A stretch of 64,000 bases of DNA, taken from assembly GCF_013363995.1 (NCBI RefSeq), contig NZ_JABWGO010000007.1, positions 62,001 to 126,000 on the forward strand, read 5' to 3'. Below, in pieces: positions 8,088 through 15,430 of this stretch. Position numbers and translations under genes: made by a program. Position 1 is the first letter of the stretch. Every line of letters starts with the position of its first letter. The stretch comes from Nonomuraea rhodomycinica (lineage in GTDB: Bacteria > Actinomycetota > Actinomycetes > Streptosporangiales > Streptosporangiaceae). The notes below the pieces were generated by a model. That model ran no database searches. It was given only the letters and a program-made list of their open reading frames with translations, and had not been told where the DNA came from.

Positions 8088-9263
8088 GTGACAGTTTTCG
8101 CCGATCTCGTCGGGCAGGACCAGGCCGTCGCCGTCCTGTCGCGGGCCGCCGCGGCCGCGCGCGAGGTGGTCGACGGCGGGCGCGGCGCCGGCATGACGCA
8201 CGCGTGGCTGTTCACCGGCCCGCCCGGCTCCGGCAGGGAGGACGCGGCGCGCGCGTTCGCCGCCGCGCTGCTCTGCCCCGAGGGCGGCTGCGGCCACTGC
8301 GACCAGTGCCACCAGGTGCTGATCGGCTCCCACCCCGACCTGGAGACCGTGCGCCCCGCCGGCTTGTCGTACAGCGTGAAGCAGACCAGGGAGCTGATCC
8401 TGCGCGCCGCCGGCGCGCCCACGCAGGGCAGGTGGCGGGTGATCCTGTTCGAGGACGCCGACCGGGCCACCGAGTCGGCGGCGAACGCCCTGCTCAAGGC
8501 CATCGAGGAGCCGCCGCCGCGTACGGTGTGGCTGCTGTGCGCCCCGGCGCCCGACGACATGATGATCACCATCCGGTCGCGGTGCCGCGTCATCACGCTG
8601 ACCACGCCCGGCACCGAGGCGGTCGCGCACGTGCTGGCGACACGTGACAGCGTGCCGTGGGAGACGGCCCGGTTCGCGGCCCGCGCCGCCCAGGGCCACA
8701 TCAGCCGGGCCCGCGCCCTCGCCATGGACGAGAACGTCCGCCGGAGGCGCGAGGCCGTCCTCGGCATCCCCCGCTCGCTCACGGGCGTGGGGGAGTGCGT
8801 GGCGGCGGCGGAGCGCCTGGTGAAGACCGCGGAGGAGGAGGCTGCGGCGGCCACCGCGACGCTCAACGAGGCGGAGACGGCCGAGCTGCGCCGCCTGTAC
8901 GGGGAGGGATCCACGGGCAAGGGGCTCAACCGGGGCCTGGTGCGGGGCGGCGCCGGGGCGCTGAAGGAGCTGGAGGACCGGCAGAAGTCGCGGGCCACGC
9001 GCATCAAGCGCGACTCGCTGGACGCGGCGCTGCTGGAGCTGGTCTCGTTCTACCGCGACGTGCTGGCCATGCAGTTCGGGGCAGCGGTGGAGCTGGCCAA
9101 CGACGACATCCGCTTCGACCTGGACCGCATGGCGCGGGAGTCCACGCCGGAGGAGACGCTGCGGCGCATCGACGCGATCATGCGCTGCCGCGAACGCCTC
9201 GAAGCCAGCGTCAACCCCCAGATCGCCGTCGAGGCGATGATGCTGTCTTTGCGTGCAGCGTAG
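8088..9263 (+). CDS. holB: DNA polymerase III delta' subunit
   Basis: Clamp-loader subunit of 391 residues. The start GTG 8088 gives the family-typical VTVFADLVGQDQAV. The P-loop is degenerate (GPPGSGREDAARAF, no GKT), as expected for delta', which does not hydrolyse ATP. A four-cysteine zinc module (CPEGGCGHCDQC) lies near residues 63-75, and the SRC arginine-finger motif is near 164. It follows tmk by 9 bases and is probably co-transcribed. In many bacteria the next gene is the PSP1/RicT gene; here a cassette of about 3.4 kb separates them. Confidence 0.95.
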   Translation: MTVFADLVGQDQAVAVLSRAAAAAREVVDGGRGAGMTHAWLFTGPPGSGREDAARAFAAALLCPEGGCGHCDQCHQVLIGSHPDLETVRPAGLSYSVKQTRELILRAAGAPTQGRWRVILFEDADRATESAANALLKAIEEPPPRTVWLLCAPAPDDMMITIRSRCRVITLTTPGTEAVAHVLATRDSVPWETARFAARAAQGHISRARALAMDENVRRRREAVLGIPRSLTGVGECVAAAERLVKTAEEEAAAATATLNEAETAELRRLYGEGSTGKGLNRGLVRGGAGALKELEDRQKSRATRIKRDSLDAALLELVSFYRDVLAMQFGAAVELANDDIRFDLDRMARESTPEETLRRIDAIMRCRERLEASVNPQIAVEAMMLSLRAA

Positions 9264-9704
9264 TTCTCACGACCTGGCCCCCTCTGTTACGGCCGGTCGG
9301 GCGTTTCGGGGTTACGGCCGTCGCTGTTGCCCTGGCTTGCCGGCCGTGAGGGCGCTGTTCCTTGTTCTTGGGGTTACGGCAAAGCCAAGTTGCCCCACCC
9401 GCCGTCGTCGGTGGCCGTCTGTCATGGCCGGTCGTGAAGGCTCACGGGTTGGGCGCCGTGACGAGCGCACAGCCGGCCGTCTTCTTCGCTCAGACTCTCA
9501 GTCGCTTTCTTCGGCCGGCTGCGCGAACGTGCTCACCATGGACTGGTGCCATGATCGTCATATGCGACTCCGGCATGACATCCGCAACTGCCCGATCGTC
9601 GCCCAGCGTGGGGCGCCGGCCCGGACGTTCGGGTGCACGCGGACGGTGTGCGACGACGGATCATGCGCACAGGCCGGTACGCCTGCTGCGCCCTTGGAGG
9701 CATG
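9264..9704. other. Gene-free stretch with dispersed GGGGTTACGG repeats
   Basis: No convincing gene. The stretch holds three GTTACGG-centred repeats (near 9286, 9308 and 9370) and the first copy of a 119-base direct repeat. By comparison with the downstream copy of the cassette, a sigma-factor gene would be expected here. I could find no recognisable remnant of one in 9490-9700. Confidence 0.5.
9370..9488 (+). repeat. 119-base direct repeat, copy 1
   Basis: Bases 9370-9488 match 10876-10994 at 118 of 119 positions; the only difference is T at 9449 against C in copy 2. The copies lie upstream of each of the two paralogous FtsX-domain genes, about 1.5 kb apart. Confidence 0.95.
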
Positions 9705-10721
9705 GTGAACAGCGTTGTGAAACACCACTTACACGAGGGGCTCAGCGAGGCGGACGGCGGCGCGCTGAGGCGGCTTGAGGTGCTGGGCGGCCGGTGGCGG
9801 CGGGTGGCCACGAGGCTGGCGGTGGCGGCGACGGCGGTCTGGGTCCTGGGAGTGGGAACCGCCGGAAGTGTCGCGGCGTCCAGCGCCGGCGAAGGCGCGG
9901 CTGCGGCTCCTTGGACACAGACCCTTCGGCGGGCCGACGTGTCGGTGTTTCTCTGCACGGGACGGGAGGAGCGCGACGACTTCTGCCACGGGCGGCCCAC
10001 CGGCGAGCGGCAGAAGAGGACTCTGGCCGTGTCCCTGCGGAAGGTGCCTGGAGTCGCCAAGGTGACCTTCGAGGACAGGAAGGCCGCCTACAAGCGCTTC
10101 CGCAAGGCATTCGCCGACCAGCCGGACATCGTGGCGAAGGTGCGGCCGGAGGATGTTCCGGAGTCGTACCAGATAACGGTGCGAAAGGGCACGAAGCTGG
10201 CGAAGGTCGTTGGGGCGGCGAAGAGAATGCCGGGCGTGGCACTGGTTTCCGACCGGACCATGACCGGCGGCTACGATTTGACCGACGACAAGAACACGGA
10301 CCATGTCGTGGTCTTCCTCTGCGGGGCCTCGTCCCTGGCGTCGTCGTCGGCGTGCGAGAAATACGAGAAGAGCAAGACCTCGAAGCGCGGCAAGGGCATC
10401 ACCGCCGAGGACAGGGACGCGCTGGAGCGCGAGATCAAGGCGATGCCCGAGGTCAAGAAGGTCCACTTCGAGGACCAGGCCGAGGCGTACGCGAGTTTCC
10501 GGGAGGCTTATGCCGACAACAAGGCGCTCCTGTCGGCCACGAGGAAGAGCGACATGCCGGAGTCGTTCCGGATCCGGCTCAAGTCCGATGCCGACTCGCC
10601 GAGGGTGGCCGCCGTCCTGGGTGAGCGACCGGGGGTCGCCCAGGCGATGGACGTGAGGTGCTTCTCCCTCAACACCAAGCTGTATGTGGGCCACGGAATC
10701 TCATCTGATCTCTGCGGCTGA
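9705..10721 (+). CDS. Single-pass membrane protein with two FtsX-type extracellular domains (paralog 1)
   Basis: A 338-residue protein. A short cytosolic N-terminus precedes one membrane helix (VATRLAVAATAVWVLGVGTAG, ~34-55). Two domains follow, each resembling the extracellular domain of cell-division permease FtsX. Domain 1 has DVSVFLCTG, VTFEDRKAAYKRFRKAF and EDVPESYQITV; domain 2 has VVVFLCG, VHFEDQAEAYASFREAY and SDMPESFRIRL. The four-helix permease part of FtsX is absent. GTG 9705 was chosen because ggagg (9696-9700) precedes it and because paralog 2 starts at the same place (GTGAACAGC). It has no sigma gene in front. A role in sensing or binding cell-wall hydrolase partners is inference only. 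Confidence 0.8.
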   Translation: MNSVVKHHLHEGLSEADGGALRRLEVLGGRWRRVATRLAVAATAVWVLGVGTAGSVAASSAGEGAAAAPWTQTLRRADVSVFLCTGREERDDFCHGRPTGERQKRTLAVSLRKVPGVAKVTFEDRKAAYKRFRKAFADQPDIVAKVRPEDVPESYQITVRKGTKLAKVVGAAKRMPGVALVSDRTMTGGYDLTDDKNTDHVVVFLCGASSLASSSACEKYEKSKTSKRGKGITAEDRDALEREIKAMPEVKKVHFEDQAEAYASFREAYADNKALLSATRKSDMPESFRIRLKSDADSPRVAAVLGERPGVAQAMDVRCFSLNTKLYVGHGISSDLCG

Positions 10722-11084
10722 CGCTCGCTTTGGATGAGGTGCGCCGCCGTGGGTGGCCGCCCGTGAGTGCAGCTTCTGATTCCGGGGTTACGGCACAGCC
10801 GGCTTCCCACCCGCCGTCGTGAATGGACTTCTCATGGCCGGCCGTGAGGACGTGCTGAGCGCGGTTCATGGCTTCGGGGTTACGGCAAAGCCAAGTTGCC
10901 CCACCCGCCGTCGTCGGTGGCCGTCTGTCATGGCCGGTCGTGAAGGCTCACGGGCTGGGCGCCGTGACGAGCGCACAGCCGGCCGTCTTCTTCGGTAAGC
11001 GACACCTCTCGCCGCCACCGAAAGACGGCCCCCAGGTGAGAGATCTCAACCGGATCGCGGAGCCGAGCAGCAGACTGGCTCCCC
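10722..11084. other. Gene-free stretch with GTTACGG repeats between the paralogs
   Basis: No gene seen. A diverged repeat with the GGGGTTACGG core starts near 10781 and again at 10876; the second is the start of the 119-base repeat copy 2. The two are about 95 bases apart and share CACCCGCCGTCGT and CATGGCCGGYCGTGA. Confidence 0.55.
10876..10994 (+). repeat. 119-base direct repeat, copy 2
   Basis: Second copy of the repeat at 9370-9488, with one mismatch. The near identity of this non-coding repeat contrasts with the strong divergence of the paralogous genes it accompanies. Confidence 0.95.
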
Positions 11085-11627
11085 GTGCGTCTCTGTGATG
11101 TGGAAGTCGAACTGCTCTCCCATCGGGAGGCCCGGACCCGGGATCGCGTGGATATGGCGACGATCTTCGCCGAGCATCACGTCGGTCTCGTGCGCCTGGC
11201 GCTGATCATGGTCGGTGACCGGGCGACTGCCGAGGACGTCGTCCAGGACGCCTTCGCGCGCACCCATGTCGGGCGGTCCCGGTTGCGCGACCCCGGCAAG
11301 GCGCTGGTCTATGTCAGGTCGGCGGTGCTCAACGGGTGCCGTTCGGTGCTGCGCAGGCGCGCCACCGTGTTCCGGCGCGCCGTGCCGTACGAACCGCCTG
11401 TCTGGTCGGCGGAGAGCGCCGCGCTGGTGGGGGAGGAGCGTCGCCAGGTGCTCATCGCCCTGAGCGCGCTGCCGCCCAGGCAGCGCGAGGCGCTGACGTT
11501 GCGCTACTACCTCGACCTCACCGACCAGGAGATCGCCGAGACCATGGGGATCAGCGGCGGCACGGCGAGGTCCACCATCGCACGAGGGCTCGCGGCCCTC
11601 GGCCGAGCACTTGGGGAGGCACTGTGA
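11085..11627 (+). CDS. SigE-family ECF RNA polymerase sigma factor
   Basis: A protein of up to 180 residues. Region 2 (IFAEHHVGLVRLALIMVGDRATAEDVVQDAF) and region 4 (LSALPPRQREALTLRYYLDLTDQEIAETMGISGGTARSTIARGL) are both complete. The length and pattern fit the SigE-type small ECF group of actinomycetes. The start is uncertain: GTG 11085, GTG 11100, or the GTG/ATG pair near 11150 are all in frame and none has a good ribosome site. The stop overlaps the start of the next gene in GTGA, so sigma factor and FtsX-domain protein are translationally coupled. That is the usual layout of a sigma/anti-sigma pair. Confidence 0.85.
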   Translation: MRLCDVEVELLSHREARTRDRVDMATIFAEHHVGLVRLALIMVGDRATAEDVVQDAFARTHVGRSRLRDPGKALVYVRSAVLNGCRSVLRRRATVFRRAVPYEPPVWSAESAALVGEERRQVLIALSALPPRQREALTLRYYLDLTDQEIAETMGISGGTARSTIARGLAALGRALGEAL

Positions 11628-12661
11628 ACAGCCCTGTGGAGGACCGCCTGCGCGAGGCGCTCGGCGAAGCGGGGGCCACGGTCGAGGTCGGCGCGCTGAG
11701 GCCGCTGGTGGTGCCGGATCGACGGCGGTTCGGGGTGAGCATGAGGCTCGCGGCGGTCGGTGCCGCGGCGGTCGTGGTCGCGGGGGCGGCGACGGTCGTG
11801 GGCTTCACGGTCTCGGGCGCCGGGGAAGAGGTGAGCGTGGCGTCGGCCCGGGCGCAGGCTCCTGACCCGGCCGACGTGTCGGTGTTCCTGTGCACGGGGC
11901 TGGAGGAGGACAAGCAGGCATGCCAGGGGCGCGCCGCCACCGAGCAGCAGACCAAGGCTCTGGCCGAGTCGCTGGGCCGGCTGCCCGGGGTCGCCAGGGT
12001 CTTCTACGAGGACCGCGAAGCGGCTTATGAGCGCTTCCGCAAGGCGTTCGCCGGCCAACCGGGCATCGTCGCCCGGGTGAAGGCGGACGACGTGCCGGCG
12101 TCCTACCGGCTCACGCTCGGCCCGGGCGTGCGGCCGCAGCCGGTGTCCGCTGCGGCCAAGACTCTGCCCGGCGTGGCGCAGGTCTCCGACCGGACCGTGA
12201 CGGAAACCGCCGCGCGTTTCCGCGACAAGCCGGTGGACATCTCGGTGTTCCTTTGCGTCGGCTCATCCGACCTGCCCTCCTGCAAGAGCTATGAGGCGAG
12301 CCGTAGGACCTCGAAGCACGGCAAGGGCATCACCGCCGAGGACACGGACGAGCTGGCGCGCGCGATCAAGGCGATGCCCGGGGTCCAGGAGGTCATCTTC
12401 GAAGATCAGGAGCAGGCGTATGAGAACTTCAAGAAGGCGTTCACCGGCAACAAGGCCCTTCTCGCCGCCACGAAGGTCACGGACATGCCCATGTCGTTCC
12501 GCGTCCGTCTGAGAGCCGGGACCGATTCCGCCAAGGTGGCCGCCACCTTGCGGACACGGCCGGGTGTCGCACAGGTGGTCGACCAGAAGTGCTCCCTCAC
12601 CCAATTCAGGCTCATGGCGGACCACGGCATTTCGCGCATGCTCACGGACGTCTGCGGCTGA
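11624..12661 (+). CDS. Single-pass membrane protein with two FtsX-type extracellular domains (paralog 2), putative anti-sigma
   Basis: A 345-residue protein. About 40 cytosolic residues (VEDRLREALGEAGATVEVG) precede one helix (MRLAAVGAAAVVVAGAATVVG, ~39-59). Two FtsX-type extracellular domains follow: DVSVFLCTG, VFYEDREAAYERFRKAF, DDVPASYRLTL; then DISVFLCVG, VIFEDQEQAYENFKKAF, TDMPMSFRVRL. It overlaps the sigma stop by 4 bases (GTGA), with ggagg ahead. By position it should regulate that sigma factor, although it has no zinc anti-sigma motif. Real FtsX uses this domain to activate peptidoglycan hydrolases, so sensing of the division or wall machinery is a reasonable inference. Confidence 0.8.
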   Translation: MNSPVEDRLREALGEAGATVEVGALRPLVVPDRRRFGVSMRLAAVGAAAVVVAGAATVVGFTVSGAGEEVSVASARAQAPDPADVSVFLCTGLEEDKQACQGRAATEQQTKALAESLGRLPGVARVFYEDREAAYERFRKAFAGQPGIVARVKADDVPASYRLTLGPGVRPQPVSAAAKTLPGVAQVSDRTVTETAARFRDKPVDISVFLCVGSSDLPSCKSYEASRRTSKHGKGITAEDTDELARAIKAMPGVQEVIFEDQEQAYENFKKAFTGNKALLAATKVTDMPMSFRVRLRAGTDSAKVAATLRTRPGVAQVVDQKCSLTQFRLMADHGISRMLTDVCG

Positions 12662-12750
12662 CACCCCTCACCACGAGCGGGCCCGCGCACGTAGTGTGGC
12701 AACCGAAGGCCGTAAGACCCCCGAGGCCGACAGGAGGCGAGCCGCAGCCC

Positions 12751-13611
12751 ATGGGCATGATCATGGCCGTGAGCTTCACACGCTACGGGAGGCTCTACTA
12801 CCTCGACCCGGGCCCGCACAGTCCCAAGGTGGGCGACAAGGTGCTGGTGCCCACCGACGCGGGACCCGAGGTGGCCGAGTGCGTGTGGGCGCCGCAGTAC
12901 GTGAGCGAGGACATCGACGGACTGCCCGTGTGCGCGGGCATCGCGGAGGAGGAGCAGCTCACCCGCGACGAGACCAACAAACGCCGGCGGGCCGAGGCGC
13001 GCAGCGTGGCCAAGCGGCTGATCAAGCGGCACGCCTTGCCGATGAAGGTGGTGGGCGTCGACTACCTCGACGCGGACAACGTCTTCACCGTGTACTTCTC
13101 GGCCCCGCACCGCGTCGACTTCCGCGCCCTCGTCCGCGACCTGGCCCGCAACCTGCGGGCCAGGGTGGAGCTGCGGCAGATCGGCCCCCGCGACGAGGCC
13201 CGGCTGCAGGGCGGCATCGGTCCCTGCGGGCGTGACCTGTGCTGCGCCACGTTCCTGAAGGACTTCGAGCCGGTGTCGGTGCGCATGGCCAAGGACCAGG
13301 ACCTGCCGGTCAACCCGTTGCGCATCGCGGGCGCCTGCGGCCGGTTGATGTGCTGCCTGAAGTACGAGCACCCGCTGTACATGGAGACCCGTTACCGGAT
13401 GCCCCGGGTCGGCAGCCGCGTCAGCACCCCGCAGGGCGAGGGAAGCGTGGTGGGCCACAACGTCCCGTCCGACACGGTGACGGTCCGGCTCGACGACGGC
13501 GGGCGCCGGTGTGCCTGCCCGTCGGCGTCGGTCTGTTCGCCTCGCCAGCAGCACGAGAAGATGTACGGATCCGACGCACCGCCGGGCGCTCCCCGACAGC
13601 CGGAGGCGTGA
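12751..13611 (+). CDS. PSP1 C-terminal domain protein (RicT/YaaT-like)
   Basis: A 286-residue protein. After an N-terminal beta-rich region (VSFTRYGRLYYLDPG) come the PSP1 core (VDYLDADNVFTVYFSAPHRVDFRALVRDLA) and two conserved cysteine clusters, GPCGRDLCCATFL and GACGRLMCCLKYEH. In Bacillus the homologue RicT is part of the Ric complex, which carries Fe-S clusters and steers RNase Y; this function has not been shown for actinomycetes. ATG 12751 is preceded by aggagg at 12732-12737; ATGs at 12757 and 12763 are also possible. It is normally a close neighbour of holB. Confidence 0.9.
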   Translation: MGMIMAVSFTRYGRLYYLDPGPHSPKVGDKVLVPTDAGPEVAECVWAPQYVSEDIDGLPVCAGIAEEEQLTRDETNKRRRAEARSVAKRLIKRHALPMKVVGVDYLDADNVFTVYFSAPHRVDFRALVRDLARNLRARVELRQIGPRDEARLQGGIGPCGRDLCCATFLKDFEPVSVRMAKDQDLPVNPLRIAGACGRLMCCLKYEHPLYMETRYRMPRVGSRVSTPQGEGSVVGHNVPSDTVTVRLDDGGRRCACPSASVCSPRQQHEKMYGSDAPPGAPRQPEA

Positions 13612-13630
13612 CGACGCCCTGAGGCCGTTC

Positions 13631-13660
13631 CCGGGAGACAACGAGGGCTTCGTCTCCCGG
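13631..13660. terminator. Hairpin between PSP1 gene and converging gene
   Basis: CCGGGAGAC (13631-13639) and GTCTCCCGG (13652-13660) form a perfect 9-base stem with a 12-base loop, just after the PSP1 stop and before the stop of the converging minus-strand gene. There is no T-run, as is common in actinomycetes. Confidence 0.5.
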
Positions 13661-13692
13661 CTCGGTGTCGCTTCGCGGTGGGGACAAGCCCG

Positions 13693-14127
13693 TCACTCCT
13701 CCTGCTCGCCGCCCTTTCGCCGTTCGAAGGCGCGCAGGACGCGTGCGGTCGGGTCCGGCGCTTCGGGGTCCTGGAGGCGATCGGTCACCAGGAAGCCGGG
13801 CAGCTCCCAGTCGTGCGCGTGCTCGCGCTCCGTCAGCGGGAACGTCCCGCCTCGGGCGTCCGGGTCCCAGCCGGACGCCAGGCCGCGTTCGATGACCGCG
13901 CGGACGTCCGACGGGAGAGGGTACGCGTTGTCGGTCACGCACGCCCCCCACGGGCCGAGACCGGTGGACAGCAGGTCCGCCTGCAGGGCCCGGCCGTTCT
14001 TCCCGGAGCCCCACACGCGCAACCGGATGCACCGGTGGCAGTCCCCGGAGCCGGACACATGCCGGATGTCGGCCGTCCACACGAACGCGCGGCCGCCTGT
14101 GGACAACGTCCGCAGCCTCGTACCCAT
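13693..14127 (-). CDS. Conserved actinobacterial protein of unknown function
   Basis: A 144-residue protein; the ATG at 14127 is preceded by aggggtgg. The sequence carries LPSDVRAVIERGLASGWDPD, RGGTFPLTE and LELPGFLVTDRL-like segments (here WELPGFLVTDRL). I recognise this pattern from small conserved actinobacterial proteins without assigned function. It has no signal peptide or membrane helix and should be cytosolic. It converges with the PSP1 gene across a hairpin. The frame can be extended upstream to 14193, but the extra residues look non-coding. Confidence 0.65.
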   Translation of the reverse strand: MGTRLRTLSTGGRAFVWTADIRHVSGSGDCHRCIRLRVWGSGKNGRALQADLLSTGLGPWGACVTDNAYPLPSDVRAVIERGLASGWDPDARGGTFPLTEREHAHDWELPGFLVTDRLQDPEAPDPTARVLRAFERRKGGEQEE

Positions 14128-14277
14128 GCCACCACCCCTGTCAGGAACCGCGACGAGGCCGCCCGCCGCGACGTCACCGCGGCCGGACCTCATGGAGCAG
14201 TCTGCACGGCGGCGGCCCGGACGCGCGACGCATATAAACCGTGTGCGCGTATGACAGCTCGCCAGCAGGGAGGCGCC

Positions 14278-14442
14278 TTAGCGGCCAGGGAAGGGACCGC
14301 GCAGCCGTTCGGTGACCTCCCACAGCCGCCGGGCCGTGGCCTGGTCGTAGGGGGCCGCCGAGGATCTGACCGGATCGTGCCGGTCGTAGTACTGGCTGGC
14401 TCGCACCTCCGCGCCGACGGCCTCGACGGCCCGGCGCTGCCA
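14278..14442 (-). pseudogene. C-terminal remnant of a short-chain dehydrogenase
   Basis: The last 55 codons of an SDR-type oxidoreductase end at TAA (14278-14280, minus strand). The translated tail (SQYYDRHDPVRSSAAPYDQA, then RRLWEVTERLRGPFPGR) matches the end of the large actinobacterial SDR group that is annotated as protochlorophyllide-reductase-like. Nothing of the Rossmann domain or the YxxxK site remains. The break lies at about 14443, where a remnant on the other strand begins. Confidence 0.7.
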
Positions 14443-14446
14443 GTCC

Positions 14447-14593
14447 TACGCCGAGGCGAAGGACCGCGGCGAATGCGGTCACAGCCCGCAGACGCAGTCG
14501 ATGGGCGTGGCCATCGAGGCGGGCGTCCGCGTGTACGAGGCCCTGGCGGGCTGGGCCGAATGGGCCGGGACGGTGCCGTCCGCGAAGCCCTGA
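14447..14593 (+). pseudogene. C-terminal remnant of an unidentified gene, possibly a regulator
   Basis: A frame of 48 codons ends with TGA at 14591-14593. It encodes YAEAKDRGECGHSPQTQSMG and then AIEAGVRVYEALAGWAEWAG, which reads like a real amphipathic protein end. It has no start and no ribosome site and abuts the SDR remnant back to back. The simplest reading is that it was a divergent partner of the SDR gene, often a regulator, and lost its N-terminus in the same deletion. The family is not identified. Confidence 0.45.
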
Positions 14594-14701
14594 GCCGCGG
14601 CACCCTCCGGAAAATTCTGCAGAAGATCGGCGGCGACTGGGAACCACACCTCGGTCCCACGGCAATCACAGAAGTCATTGCCGACACCGAAAGGCGACCA
14701 G

Positions 14702-15430
14702 ATGCGACAACAGAGCCGGCTGACGCCCGACCGGGCGCCCGGATCGGCCCGTGATGCCGCGGTGATCCCGAGACCGGAGCAGGAGCCGGAGCCGGGGCCG
14801 GGGCCAAGACCGAAGTGGGAGCCCGGGCCGAGACCGGGGCCGGAGCCGGAGCGGGAGCCCTCCGACGACGCCTCCCTGATCGCGCGGTCCCGGCACGACC
14901 CCGAGCACTTCGCCGCCCTGTTCACCCGCCACGCCCCCGCGGTCAAGCGGTACGCCGTCCGCCGGCTGGGCGTGGAGGCGGCCGAGGACGTGGTGGCGGA
15001 GACGTTCGTGGCCGCCTTCCAGCAGCGCGCGACCTATGACCTGACCCGCGCGGACGCGCGGCCGTGGCTGTACGGCATCGCGACGAACCTGATCGGCCGG
15101 CACCGCCGTCACGAGATCGGCCAGTACAAGGCGCTGAGCCGGACGGGCGTGGACCCCGTCACGGAGCCGTTCACCGACCGGATCGACCAGCGGGTCACGG
15201 CCGACGGGGCGCGCAGCCGGCTGGCCGCGGCCCTCGCGGGCCTGCCGGCCGGACACCGGGACGCCTTGCTGCTGGTCACCTGGGGTGAGCTGACCTATGA
15301 GCAGGCCGCCCTGTCGCTCGATGTGGCCGTGGGAACCGTGCGTTCCCGGGTGAACCGGGCCCGTAAGAAGCTGCGCCGGGCTCTCGGCGACATCGACCCG
15401 ACCGCTGTGACCGAGGAGTTCCGTTCATGA
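14702..15430 (+). CDS. ECF-type sigma-70 family sigma factor with Pro-rich N-terminal extension
   Basis: A protein of 242 residues. The first ~50 residues are a low-complexity PEPGPGPRP-type segment coded by repeated gccggagccgg motifs. Region 2 follows (FAALFTRHAPAVKRYAVRRL, AEDVVAETFVAAFQ, and PWLYGIATNLIGRHRR), then region 4 (LPAGHRDALLLVTWGELTYEQAALSLDVAVGTVRSRVNRARKKL). ATG 14702 is my choice; TTG 14678 is an in-frame alternative. The stop overlaps the next gene in ATGA. This sigma factor plus CU044_5270-type protein pairing recurs in Streptosporangiaceae and relatives. Confidence 0.88.
   Translation: MRQQSRLTPDRAPGSARDAAVIPRPEQEPEPGPGPRPKWEPGPRPGPEPEREPSDDASLIARSRHDPEHFAALFTRHAPAVKRYAVRRLGVEAAEDVVAETFVAAFQQRATYDLTRADARPWLYGIATNLIGRHRRHEIGQYKALSRTGVDPVTEPFTDRIDQRVTADGARSRLAAALAGLPAGHRDALLLVTWGELTYEQAALSLDVAVGTVRSRVNRARKKLRRALGDIDPTAVTEEFRS

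Noticed and set aside
9490..9700. Remnant of a second sigma factor gene ahead of FtsX-domain paralog 1
   Set aside because: I looked for region 2 or region 4 pieces in all frames and saw none, so I only note its absence.
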